Assembly: GCA_003557445.1 (NCBI GenBank)
Contig: PWOK01000292.1
Location: forward strand, 1 to 19,400
Reading direction: 5' to 3'
Source: Halanaerobiaceae bacterium
Lineage (GTDB): Bacteria; Bacillota_F; Halanaerobiia; Halanaerobiales; CSSED10-376
DNA length: 19,400 nt
In this document: positions 12,726 through 19,400 of the stretch, piece after piece
Numbering within the stretch: position 1 is the stretch's first letter
Layout: each line of letters opens with the position of its first letter
Notes under the pieces: generated by a model
What the model was told of the DNA's origin: nothing
Database searches by the model: none
The model's input: the letters and a program-made list of their open reading frames with translations, nothing else
Made by a program: the position numbers and the translations under genes

Positions 12726-15104
12726 ATGGAAAAATATTCAGTTGAAATTCTGGAACTGGACAAAATTATGAATAAAGTTGCAAATCTAACTGCTACCAGT
12801 ACTGGTAGAGAAGCTGTTAATAAATTAAAACCAGATAATAATTTACAAAATATCAAAAAAAAATTAAAAGAAGTAACAGCAGCTAAAGAACTTACAGAAG
12901 TTCATGGTAAACCTCCATTCGGTGGAATCAGAGATATAAGGAAAATATTAAAAAAAGTCGATAAAGAAATGGTTTTATCTGCTGAAGAAATAATGAAGGT
13001 CTACAGTACTATCAGAGGAGCCAGAAAACTAAAAAAATATTTTCAGGAAGTTATAAATAAAGAAGACCCGGTAATTGTGGAAAAAAGATATAAAATCTTA
13101 ATTGAAACATCACAGAAAATCACAATATTATCCAGTCTGGAAAATCATATTCAATCATGTTTTGACCAGTATGGGGATATAAAAGATGATGCTTCTCCAA
13201 AACTAAAGTCCATCAGAGGCAAAATTTATTCCACAGAAAACAAAATAAGGGATAAACTGGATAGTATAATTAAAGGAACAAGATACCAGACTATGCTTCA
13301 GGAGCGTTTAATTACAAGAAGAGAAAACAGATATGTGGTTCCAGTTAAACATGAATACAGAAATTCTTTTAAAGGAATAGTTCATGATCAATCTGCCAGT
13401 GGTATGACAGTTTTTATGGAACCAATGGCCATAGTTGAACTTAATAATAAATTGAGAGAAATAAAAAATGAAGAAGAAGCAGAAATTTATCGTATATTAC
13501 AGCAAATTACCTCCAACATATTTTCCAGTATTGAATCTATTAAAAGCAATTTAAAGTTGATCACTTATTTTGATCTCACATTTGCCAGGGCCTATTATAG
13601 TATTGAAATTAAGGGGAGAGCTCCTCAACTAAATAAAAGTGGTATAATAAAACTTGAACAGGCCCGACATCCCTTATTACAGCAAGATCCAGTACCAATA
13701 GATATTGAAGTTGGAAATGATTTTTCTGTACTTGTTATTACCGGACCAAATACAGGTGGTAAAACTGTTGCTTTAAAAACAATAGGCCTATTTGTATTGA
13801 TGGTTGAAATGGGATTACATGTTCCAGTGGCAGCTGGTACTGAAATTTCATTGTTTAAGAATGTTTTTGCTGATATTGGAGATGAACAGAGTATTGAACA
13901 AAATTTAAGTACTTTTTCTTCCCATATAAATAAAATTAAAAAGTTTCTTGGTGAAGCTGATAAAGAATCTCTGGTTTTGATGGATGAACTGGGAGCAGGA
14001 ACTGACCCCAAAGAAGGTGCTGCTCTGGGAATTTCGATACTGGAAAAACTAAAATCAAAAAAGGTAACAACTGTTGCCACCACTCATTACAGTCAATTAA
14101 AAAGTTATGCCTATTCTACTAATGGTGTGGAAAATGCTTCTGTAGAGTTTGATATAGAAACACTTCGGCCCACCTATAGATTAATAATGGGGGTACCTGG
14201 TGGTAGTAATGCTTTTGATATTGCTTTGAAACTGGGAATTCCTGATCAAATAATAAAAGAAGCCAGAAAACTTGTTGATAAAAATGAAATTAAGGTTGAT
14301 AATATAATTAAAGATTTAAATAAACAGAGGAAAAAATACAGGGAATTAAAAGAAAAAAATCAACAGACAGATAGAGAATTAACTAGCCTTAAGGATAAAT
14401 ATGAAAAAAAAGTAAAAAGACTTCAGGAAAGGGAAAATAATATTATCAAAAAAGCCCACAAAGAGGCTAAGGATATTGTCAGACAGGCTGAAAAAAAGAC
14501 CAAAAGAATAATAAAAGATTTAAAAGAGGATGAATTTACTGTTCGTTCAGAAGTTGATAGGAAGGCAACAAATATTCATCAGGAGTTAGAAAAAATAGAG
14601 AAAAACTTTAATGTAAATAATAAAAGTAAAGATAAGCAAATAGATAAGGAAATTAAAAAAGGAGATAAAGTTAGGGTGAAAAGTGTTGGACGTAAAGGCC
14701 AGGTTTTAAATATAGATAAAGAAAATAATGAAGCAACTGTCCAGGCAGGAGTGATGAAAATAACAGCAGGGCTTGAGGATCTCAGCAAAGTGGATCTTCC
14801 AGATACTGAAAAAAAAGAAATGGTTAAAAAATACAGGGTATCAAAATCTCAGAAGGTTACCCCCAGCCTTGATTTAAGGGGAGAAAGATATTTAGATGCT
14901 CAGCGAAAATTAGATAAATATATTGATGATGCTTTTCTTGCAGGATTTTTTGAAGTTCAGATTGTTCATGGAAAGGGAACAGGAGCTTTAAGGGAAGCTG
15001 TTTCAGAAGTTCTTGAAAATAATGAACAGGTATCTTCTTTTCGTACTGGTAAACAGGAAGAAGGAGGTAGTGGAGTAACCATTGTCTCCTTAAAAAAATC
15101 ATAA
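12726..15104 (+). CDS. mutS2: Endonuclease MutS2 (MutSB)
   Basis: MutS2 is a MutS-type ABC ATPase without the mismatch-recognition domain. In some bacteria it limits recombination, and in B. subtilis it has been linked to splitting collided ribosomes. The 792-residue product has a lever/clamp region (about 1-320), Walker A TGPNTGGKT (about 338-346), LSTFSSHINKI, Walker B LVLMDELGAGTD (about 416-427), a long Lys/Glu-rich coiled coil (about 510-620), a KOW-like segment (GDKVRVKSVGRKGQVL) and a C-terminal Smr domain (about 712-792; SLDLRG and HGKGTGALR). All ATPase and Smr motifs are intact. ATG 12726 has SD GAAGGTGA (12713-12720). The translation-gene neighbourhood fits the ribosome role. Confidence 0.96.
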   Translation: MEKYSVEILELDKIMNKVANLTATSTGREAVNKLKPDNNLQNIKKKLKEVTAAKELTEVHGKPPFGGIRDIRKILKKVDKEMVLSAEEIMKVYSTIRGARKLKKYFQEVINKEDPVIVEKRYKILIETSQKITILSSLENHIQSCFDQYGDIKDDASPKLKSIRGKIYSTENKIRDKLDSIIKGTRYQTMLQERLITRRENRYVVPVKHEYRNSFKGIVHDQSASGMTVFMEPMAIVELNNKLREIKNEEEAEIYRILQQITSNIFSSIESIKSNLKLITYFDLTFARAYYSIEIKGRAPQLNKSGIIKLEQARHPLLQQDPVPIDIEVGNDFSVLVITGPNTGGKTVALKTIGLFVLMVEMGLHVPVAAGTEISLFKNVFADIGDEQSIEQNLSTFSSHINKIKKFLGEADKESLVLMDELGAGTDPKEGAALGISILEKLKSKKVTTVATTHYSQLKSYAYSTNGVENASVEFDIETLRPTYRLIMGVPGGSNAFDIALKLGIPDQIIKEARKLVDKNEIKVDNIIKDLNKQRKKYRELKEKNQQTDRELTSLKDKYEKKVKRLQERENNIIKKAHKEAKDIVRQAEKKTKRIIKDLKEDEFTVRSEVDRKATNIHQELEKIEKNFNVNNKSKDKQIDKEIKKGDKVRVKSVGRKGQVLNIDKENNEATVQAGVMKITAGLEDLSKVDLPDTEKKEMVKKYRVSKSQKVTPSLDLRGERYLDAQRKLDKYIDDAFLAGFFEVQIVHGKGTGALREAVSEVLENNEQVSSFRTGKQEEGGSGVTIVSLKKS

Positions 15105-15140
15105 AAAAAGCTGGTTGTAGAATCTACAACCAGCTTTTTT
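15105..15140. terminator. Bidirectional terminator between mutS2 and PBP gene
   Basis: A16 stem AAAAAGCTGGTTGTAG (15105-15120) is perfectly complementary to CTACAACCAGCTTTTT (15124-15139) around a three-base loop AAT. T-runs are present on both strands, so it ends both convergent transcripts. Confidence 0.95.
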
Positions 15141-15142
15141 GT

Positions 15143-17533
15143 TTAATTATTGAAATATCTCCACAGTTCATCAAAAAAACCTGAGCGGTCAGATACATCA
15201 TCCTTGTGTATATAACAATCTTCATCTGGTTTTGTTTCAAAAACAGGATTTCCTTCAACTGTAGTTGCAGGTACTCCAGTTTCTGGATCTATTTTTTGAA
15301 CTGGATGATCTGGTGGTACCCTGTAAACTCCTGATATTGAATTTTCTATATCAAGTTCATCATTGATTTCTTCAAACTCAAAATAAAGATAGTCATTTGA
15401 TGTGTTAATTCTAATTCCACTATCCCTAAAAAAATCATACTCTACAATTGATTCAGGAGGGCAGTTATTTGTAGCTAACTGTCCACTTTCTTTATCAATT
15501 CTAACAGTTTCAACCGGTTCAAACAAACTACTTTTATTATCAGGAATATTATTTTCCCTGAATATTTCTTCAACAGTTATTGGTGTATATTCATTTGGTA
15601 GATCACCGGTAACTGCATCAATTTCATGGGTGACAATATTATCAGGTACATTGAAATTTCTAACTGTTGTTCCTGCTAAAACTTTTTGCATATAGTCCCG
15701 CCAGAGAATAACAGCATGCCTGCTTTCAATTGTATTTTCATATCCAGAATCAGGTTTCATGGGAACATTTCTATCTTCACCAATCCAGACAGTGGTAACC
15801 AGGTCAGGGGTAAAACCGACAAACCAGGCATCAGTATTGTTATTGGTTGTTCCAGTTTTTCCTGCTATAGGCCTGTTTATAGACTGGCTAATTCTCCAGC
15901 CTGTACCGTCTGTAATAACACTCTGTAACATACTGGTCATCATATAGGCTGTTTCTTCATCCAGGACAACTTCTCTTTTATTACTGGCACTGTAGATAGT
16001 ATTATCATTACTATCCAGTATCCTTTTAATTGCAAAGGGTTCTGTCTTAATTCCTTCATTGGCAAAAATACCATATGCTGATGCCATTTCCAGAGGTATA
16101 ACACCTTCACTCAGACCACCCAGAGCAACTGAATACCTGTAATCTGTATAATCTGAATCAACAAAAGTAGTTATCCCCATATCCCGGGCTGTATCAATGG
16201 TGTTTTTTATTCCCATGTCCCGGGCTGTTTTTACAGCAGGTATATTAATTGATTGAGCAAGCCCCTGTCTTAAGGATATAAATCCCTGATAAGTATTATC
16301 ATAATTTCTGGGGGCATACCGTTGAATATCTGTTTCCAGAATCACTGGAATATCATTAACAATTGAGCCTGGTGATAAACCATTATTAATTGCAGTTGTA
16401 TAAACAAAAGGTTTAAAAGCTGATCCTGGCTGTCTTTTGGCCTGGGTAGCTCTATTAAACTGATCATTTCCCCTACCTCCAATCATTGCTCTTATAGCTC
16501 CAGTGGAGGGATCAATAGTAACAAGTGCCATTTGAGGTTGAAGTCTGATATCATTTTCATCTCTTTGAATAGAAGGTAGTAAATTATTATCAATGGCTTC
16601 CTGAATAGTTAATTCAGCCTTCTTTTGCATATCTAAATCCAGAGTTGTATAAACCTTTAGCCCACCACCATAGACCATCTGAGATCCATCAGGACCATAT
16701 TTTTCAGTTAATATATCTCTTAATTGAGATCTGATATAGTTAACAAAATAAGTGGCTGTTTTTTCTTCTTCAGGTATCTGATGCAAATTAAGTTCTTCAT
16801 TTTTGGCCTGTTCAAATTCCTCTTGAGAAATCAAATTTAAATTTAACATCCTTGCCAGAACAATATTTCTTCTATCTATTGCTCTTTCAGGGTTTATGAA
16901 AGGATTATATCTATTTGGAGATTGAGGCAATCCTGCGATTAAAGCACTTTCAGCAAGGGTTAAATCCCGGACATTTTTCCCAAAATAATATTTTGCTGCT
17001 GCCTGAACACCATGGGCATTATGTCCAAATAATATCTCATTTAAATACATTTCCAGAATTTCATTCTTGGTGTACATATGCTCAAATTGTAAAGCCAGAT
17101 AGGCTTCCTGTATTTTACGGTAAAATGTTTTTTCCAGGGTTAAAAGTGTATTTCTTGCCAGCTGCTGGGTTATAGTACTTCCACCCTGGCCCCTGAGCTG
17201 TCCCCTGCTAATATTGGTTACAATAGCGCGTCCAATTCCCCAGAAATCAATACCATGATGGGAATAAAAATTAGTATCTTCTATAGCAATTATAGCTTTT
17301 ATCAGATCATCAGGCATTCTATCCAGGGGAACATATATTCTATCTTCAGTATATAATCTGGTAAGAAGTTCTCCCCCGGCACTATATATCAAAGTTGTTT
17401 CCTGAGCACCCTGATAATTAGATATATCAGGTGTACTTTGAATAATCCAGGCAATAGCACCAATAGTAACTCCAAATCCCAGCGCTATTATTAATAGTAT
17501 AATTGCGATAATGTACTGGGTTTTCTTTCGCAT
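15143..17533 (-). CDS. Class A penicillin-binding protein 1A (bifunctional peptidoglycan synthase)
   Basis: This enzyme builds cell wall outside the membrane. An N-terminal helix (about residues 7-31) precedes the GT51 glycosyltransferase domain: IAIEDTNFYSHHGID with catalytic Glu near 85, GGSTITQQLARN, RKIQEAYLALQFE and MYLNEILFG. The transpeptidase domain has SxxK in PGSAFKPF (Ser371, Lys374), SIN (428-430) and KTGT (559-562). The C-terminal tail after about 650 is acidic and Pro-rich. The product is 796 residues if translation starts at ATG 17533, 9 bases after AAAGG; an upstream ATG at 17542 abuts the SD. It resembles PonA/PBP1a in domain order. It converges on mutS2 and diverges from tyrS. 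Active-site residues are intact. Confidence 0.95.
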   Translation of the reverse strand: MRKKTQYIIAIILLIIALGFGVTIGAIAWIIQSTPDISNYQGAQETTLIYSAGGELLTRLYTEDRIYVPLDRMPDDLIKAIIAIEDTNFYSHHGIDFWGIGRAIVTNISRGQLRGQGGSTITQQLARNTLLTLEKTFYRKIQEAYLALQFEHMYTKNEILEMYLNEILFGHNAHGVQAAAKYYFGKNVRDLTLAESALIAGLPQSPNRYNPFINPERAIDRRNIVLARMLNLNLISQEEFEQAKNEELNLHQIPEEEKTATYFVNYIRSQLRDILTEKYGPDGSQMVYGGGLKVYTTLDLDMQKKAELTIQEAIDNNLLPSIQRDENDIRLQPQMALVTIDPSTGAIRAMIGGRGNDQFNRATQAKRQPGSAFKPFVYTTAINNGLSPGSIVNDIPVILETDIQRYAPRNYDNTYQGFISLRQGLAQSINIPAVKTARDMGIKNTIDTARDMGITTFVDSDYTDYRYSVALGGLSEGVIPLEMASAYGIFANEGIKTEPFAIKRILDSNDNTIYSASNKREVVLDEETAYMMTSMLQSVITDGTGWRISQSINRPIAGKTGTTNNNTDAWFVGFTPDLVTTVWIGEDRNVPMKPDSGYENTIESRHAVILWRDYMQKVLAGTTVRNFNVPDNIVTHEIDAVTGDLPNEYTPITVEEIFRENNIPDNKSSLFEPVETVRIDKESGQLATNNCPPESIVEYDFFRDSGIRINTSNDYLYFEFEEINDELDIENSISGVYRVPPDHPVQKIDPETGVPATTVEGNPVFETKPDEDCYIHKDDVSDRSGFFDELWRYFNN

Positions 17534-17560
17534 TAATATCATCCTTTCAATTCAAAATAT

Positions 17561-17569
17561 ATTATACCA
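17561..17569 (-). promoter_or_regulatory. Probable extended -10 promoter of the PBP gene
   Basis: Minus-strand TGGTATAAT is an extended -10; the -10 hexamer is 17566-17561. No consensus -35 lies at 16-18 bp. It sits about 20 bases before the SD, so the leader would be short. A second TATAAT (17589-17584, minus) lies upstream. Confidence 0.5.
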
Positions 17570-17593
17570 TAAAAACAAAAATAATTATACCCC

Positions 17594-17622
17594 TTGTGGT
17601 AATTAAAGTATTTTGTTATAAT
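17594..17622 (+). promoter_or_regulatory. Promoter of tyrS
   Basis: TTGTGG (17594-17599), a 17-bp spacer and TATAAT (17617-17622) with an extended TG (TGTTATAAT). The expected start near 17629 gives a leader of about 177 bases. It is divergent from the PBP promoter. Confidence 0.75.
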
Positions 17623-17687
17623 GTACAAAAGATTTTACTTAATTAAAGAAGAATAGCTATATTATTAAAATTAGTTGAATATAAACA

Positions 17688-17805
17688 GGGAGGTGAAAAA
17701 ACCTGGTATATAATGTTATATAAGATAAAAAAGATATACTTTTATATATTCATTATATAATTATATTTCTATTATTTCAAATATAATACAGCCAGGTTAT
17801 ATTTT
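17688..17805 (+). promoter_or_regulatory. Folded tyrS leader: SD separated from start codon by nested hairpins
   Basis: A strong SD-like GGGAGGTG (17688-17695) lies 110 bases before the tyrS ATG, which itself has only a weak AGG nearby. AACCTGG (17700-17706) pairs perfectly with CCAGGTT (17792-17798), and inside it TATATAATG (17707-17715)/CATTATATA (17751-17759) plus TATATAA (17717-17723)/TTATATA (17742-17748) form an AT hairpin. Folding leaves 4 bases from SD to stem and 7 from stem to ATG 17806, about normal spacing. A 15-codon frame (17713-17760), in frame with tyrS and ended by TAA, starts inside the hairpin. No T-box motif is present. Confidence 0.6.
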
Positions 17806-19026
17806 ATGAAAATTGATCAACAGGTCAAATTATTAACAAGAGGAGTTGCTGATTTAATTTCTGAAAAAGAATTAACTGAAAAACTAAAATTATCTATGAA
17901 GAAAGACAGACCTTTAAAAGTAAAGCTTGGTCTCGATCCTTCTGCTCCTGATATACATCTGGGGCATACCGTTGTTTTGAGGAAATTAAAACAATTTCAG
18001 GATCTGGGACATGAGGTTTATTTAATTATTGGTGATTTTACCGGACGAATAGGTGATCCCACAGGTAAATCAGAAACAAGAAAACAGTTAACAGAAGAAG
18101 AAGTGAAAGAAAATGCCCGTACATATCAAAAACAATTTACTAAAGTTCTGGATCCTGATAAAACCAATCTGGTTTATAATAGTAGCTGGTTGAGAAAATT
18201 GAATTTTGAAGATGTTATAGAATTATCATCCAGGTATACAGTTGCCAGAATGCTGGAAAGAGATGATTTTGCCAGAAGGTATGAAAAAGAACAGGCGATC
18301 AGTATCCATGAATTCTTTTATCCTTTAATGCAGGGATATGATTCAGTTGCAATTGAAGCTGATATAGAACTGGGGGGAACTGATCAGAGATTTAATTTAC
18401 TTGTAGGAAGGAACTTACAGCGCGAATATGGACAAAAACCTCAGGTTGTAATAATGACTCCTTTACTTGAAGGGCTTGATGGTGTTAATAAAATGAGTAA
18501 AAGTCTGGGCAATTATATTGGAATAGATGAAAAACCGGAAGAAATGTTTGGTAAAATAATGTCTATTTCTGATGATTTAATTATCAGGTATTTTGAGCTG
18601 TTGACTGATATTCCGCAAAAAAAATTAACAGAATACAGTAAAAAAATAAAGGAAAAAACAATTAACCCCATGAAATTAAAAAAAGAATTGGGACAGGAGA
18701 TAGTTAGTGAATATTATGATCAAAAAACAGCAATAGAGACAGCAAAAGAATTTGAAAGGGTTTTTTCTCAGGGAGAATTACCTGAAGATATGCCTGAAAT
18801 AGAGATAAGCAAAGATCAGTTAGATGAAGGTAAAATGTGGATAGTGAAGCTTATAGCAGCAACTGGACTTGTTGATAGTAATAGTCAAGCACGAAGAATG
18901 ATTAAACAGGGTGCTGTAACCATTAATGATAAAAAATATGAAAAAATTAATCTTGATATTAAAGTTGAAGATAATATGATAATGCAAATTGGAAAAAGAA
19001 GGTTTGCCAGAATAAAAATAAAATAA
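17806..19026 (+). CDS. tyrS: Tyrosyl-tRNA synthetase (TyrZ-like branch)
   Basis: This class I synthetase charges tRNA-Tyr as a homodimer. The 406-residue product has the nucleotide-binding core with KLGLDPSAPDIHLGH (HIGH-type HLGH at 51-54), LIIGDFTGRIGDPTGKSETR, GTDQRFNLLVGR and the KMSKS motif (229-233, followed by LGNYIGI), then a C-terminal S4 RNA-binding domain (about 340-406; SQARRMIKQGAVTIND). The KLGLDPSAPDIHLGH form and length suggest the branch represented by B. subtilis TyrZ rather than TyrS (family knowledge, not tested). Start ATG 17806 is the first in-frame start after TAA 17758. Only a weak AGG lies in SD position. A terminator follows directly. Confidence 0.95.
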   Translation: MKIDQQVKLLTRGVADLISEKELTEKLKLSMKKDRPLKVKLGLDPSAPDIHLGHTVVLRKLKQFQDLGHEVYLIIGDFTGRIGDPTGKSETRKQLTEEEVKENARTYQKQFTKVLDPDKTNLVYNSSWLRKLNFEDVIELSSRYTVARMLERDDFARRYEKEQAISIHEFFYPLMQGYDSVAIEADIELGGTDQRFNLLVGRNLQREYGQKPQVVIMTPLLEGLDGVNKMSKSLGNYIGIDEKPEEMFGKIMSISDDLIIRYFELLTDIPQKKLTEYSKKIKEKTINPMKLKKELGQEIVSEYYDQKTAIETAKEFERVFSQGELPEDMPEIEISKDQLDEGKMWIVKLIAATGLVDSNSQARRMIKQGAVTINDKKYEKINLDIKVEDNMIMQIGKRRFARIKIK

Positions 19027-19038
19027 TGAGTCACGTTT

Positions 19039-19085
19039 TCCCCCTTTCAGAATAGTATAAATATGAAAGGGGGATTTATTTTGCC
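19039..19085 (+). terminator. Terminator of tyrS overlapping the yunB ribosome-binding site
   Basis: TCCCCCTTTCA (19039-19049) and TGAAAGGGGGA (19064-19074) form a perfect 11-bp stem with a 14-base loop, followed by TTTATTTT. The 3' arm contains AAAGGGGG, the SD of yunB 7 bases before its TTG start. Confidence 0.82.
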
Positions 19086-19400
19086 TTATTTTAGAAAATA
19101 TCCTGGTTTGCTTAAAATGATAATAATATTAATACTTCTTTTTCTTGTTTTTTTACTATTTATACGTAATGTAATTTTTCCTGTTTTTTTTAATCTTGCT
19201 GAAATTGAAGCCATGAAAATGGGTAACAGAATAATAAATCAGATAATAGAAAAAGAAACGGAAAATATAGAGTATAAAGATTTGATTAATTATGAACTGA
19301 ATAAGAATGGTGAAATAATATTGATGCAGGCCAATACCAGACAAATAAATCAATTGACTACAAAGATATCCTCTGGTATTCAGGAAACTTTTGAAGAAAG
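19081..19400 (+). CDS. yunB: Sporulation protein YunB (5' part, runs off the window)
   Basis: The frame is open from TTG 19081 to the window end (106 codons). It begins MPYFRKYPGLLKM, then has a membrane helix (about 12-36, IIILILLFLVFLLF), then a YunB-like region: FPVFFNLAEIEAMKMGNRII, YKDLINYELNKNGEIILMQA and NTRQINQLTTKISSGIQETF. The pattern of an N-terminal anchor, residues resembling AExxAxxxxNxxI and the NTxxINxL segment is how I recognise the family, which is needed for normal sporulation in B. subtilis and made under mother-cell control there. TTG 19081 is supported by SD AAAGGGGG with a 7-base spacer; the next ATG (codon 13) would cut into the helix. The SD lies in a hairpin shared with the tyrS terminator. 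Confidence 0.82.
   Translation, partial: MPYFRKYPGLLKMIIILILLFLVFLLFIRNVIFPVFFNLAEIEAMKMGNRIINQIIEKETENIEYKDLINYELNKNGEIILMQANTRQINQLTTKISSGIQETFEE

Noticed and set aside
13625..14083. 152-codon minus-strand frame inside mutS2
   Set aside because: It lies opposite the intact, highly conserved MutS2 ATPase region, is rich in Ser and Pro from reverse-frame bias, and has no SD or recognisable domain.
15402..17175. Plus-strand frames of 62-97 codons inside the PBP gene
   Set aside because: They are antisense to conserved PBP domains, without SDs or family signatures.
17688..17805. T-box leader for tyrS
   Set aside because: There is no AGGGTGGNACCGCG-like sequence, no specifier loop and no terminator before the start. 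GGGAGGTG is an SD-like sequence, not a T-box.
19156..19353. 65-codon minus-strand frame near the right edge
   Set aside because: It is opposite the yunB reading frame, which has an SD, a membrane helix and family-like sequence.
1..19400. CRISPR arrays, insertion sequences, phage or defence genes
   Set aside because: No spaced direct repeats, transposase or integrase motifs, or terminal inverted repeats were seen. The gene content is conserved housekeeping.

Overview
This window is AT-rich bacterial chromosome, roughly one third G+C by eye, carrying a conserved block of translation and cell-division genes. Three things point to an endospore-forming, low-GC, Gram-positive anaerobe of the Clostridia/Halanaerobiales type: the sporulation-linked families YtxC and YunB plus a YqzL-type peptide; T-box control of thrS; and the order ytxC-thrS-infC-rpmI-rplT-rRNA methyltransferase-pheS-pheT-zapA-cvpA-mutS2, which parallels Bacillus subtilis. 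The order-level guess is inference only. I see no phage, transposon, CRISPR array or defence island.

Layout. 1-198 is the 3' end of an unrecognised gene. 404-490 is tRNA-Leu(GAG) on the minus strand, with its own promoter and a probable terminator. 647-1414 is a short, divergent LytR-CpsA-Psr membrane protein. 1500-2493 holds two tRNA transcription units, Val(TAC)-Asp-Phe-Cys and Leu(TAA)-Val(GAC), separated by a gene for a 70-residue single-pass membrane protein; a palindromic quasi-repeat sits between tRNA-Val and tRNA-Asp. 2602-3453 is ytxC.

From 3450 to 7049 come thrS, behind a complete T-box leader, and infC-rpmI-rplT, behind an L20-type attenuator leader. From 7071 to 8085 are a 2'-O-ribose rRNA methyltransferase and a 39-residue YqzL-like gene. 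8281-15104 holds pheS-pheT, zapA-cvpA and mutS2. A perfect bidirectional terminator then separates mutS2 from a convergent class A penicillin-binding protein gene (15143-17533, minus). That gene is divergent from tyrS (17806-19026), which has an unusual folded leader. The window ends inside yunB.

How it works together. The locus supplies three aminoacyl-tRNA synthetases (Thr, Phe, Tyr), several tRNAs including tRNA-Phe, initiation factor 3, two large-subunit proteins, an rRNA methylase and the ribosome-rescue-type protein MutS2. It also carries division and envelope functions (ZapA, CvpA, PBP1a, LCP). The interest is mostly in RNA-level control: the thrS, infC, pheS and tyrS leaders use four visibly different arrangements. 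Several start codons were reassigned from upstream in-frame codons to positions with a proper Shine-Dalgarno (SD) sequence: thrS GTG 3782, infC ATT 5873, pheT ATG 9331, zapA ATG 11834, the 70-residue ORF ATG 2045 and PBP1a ATG 17533.
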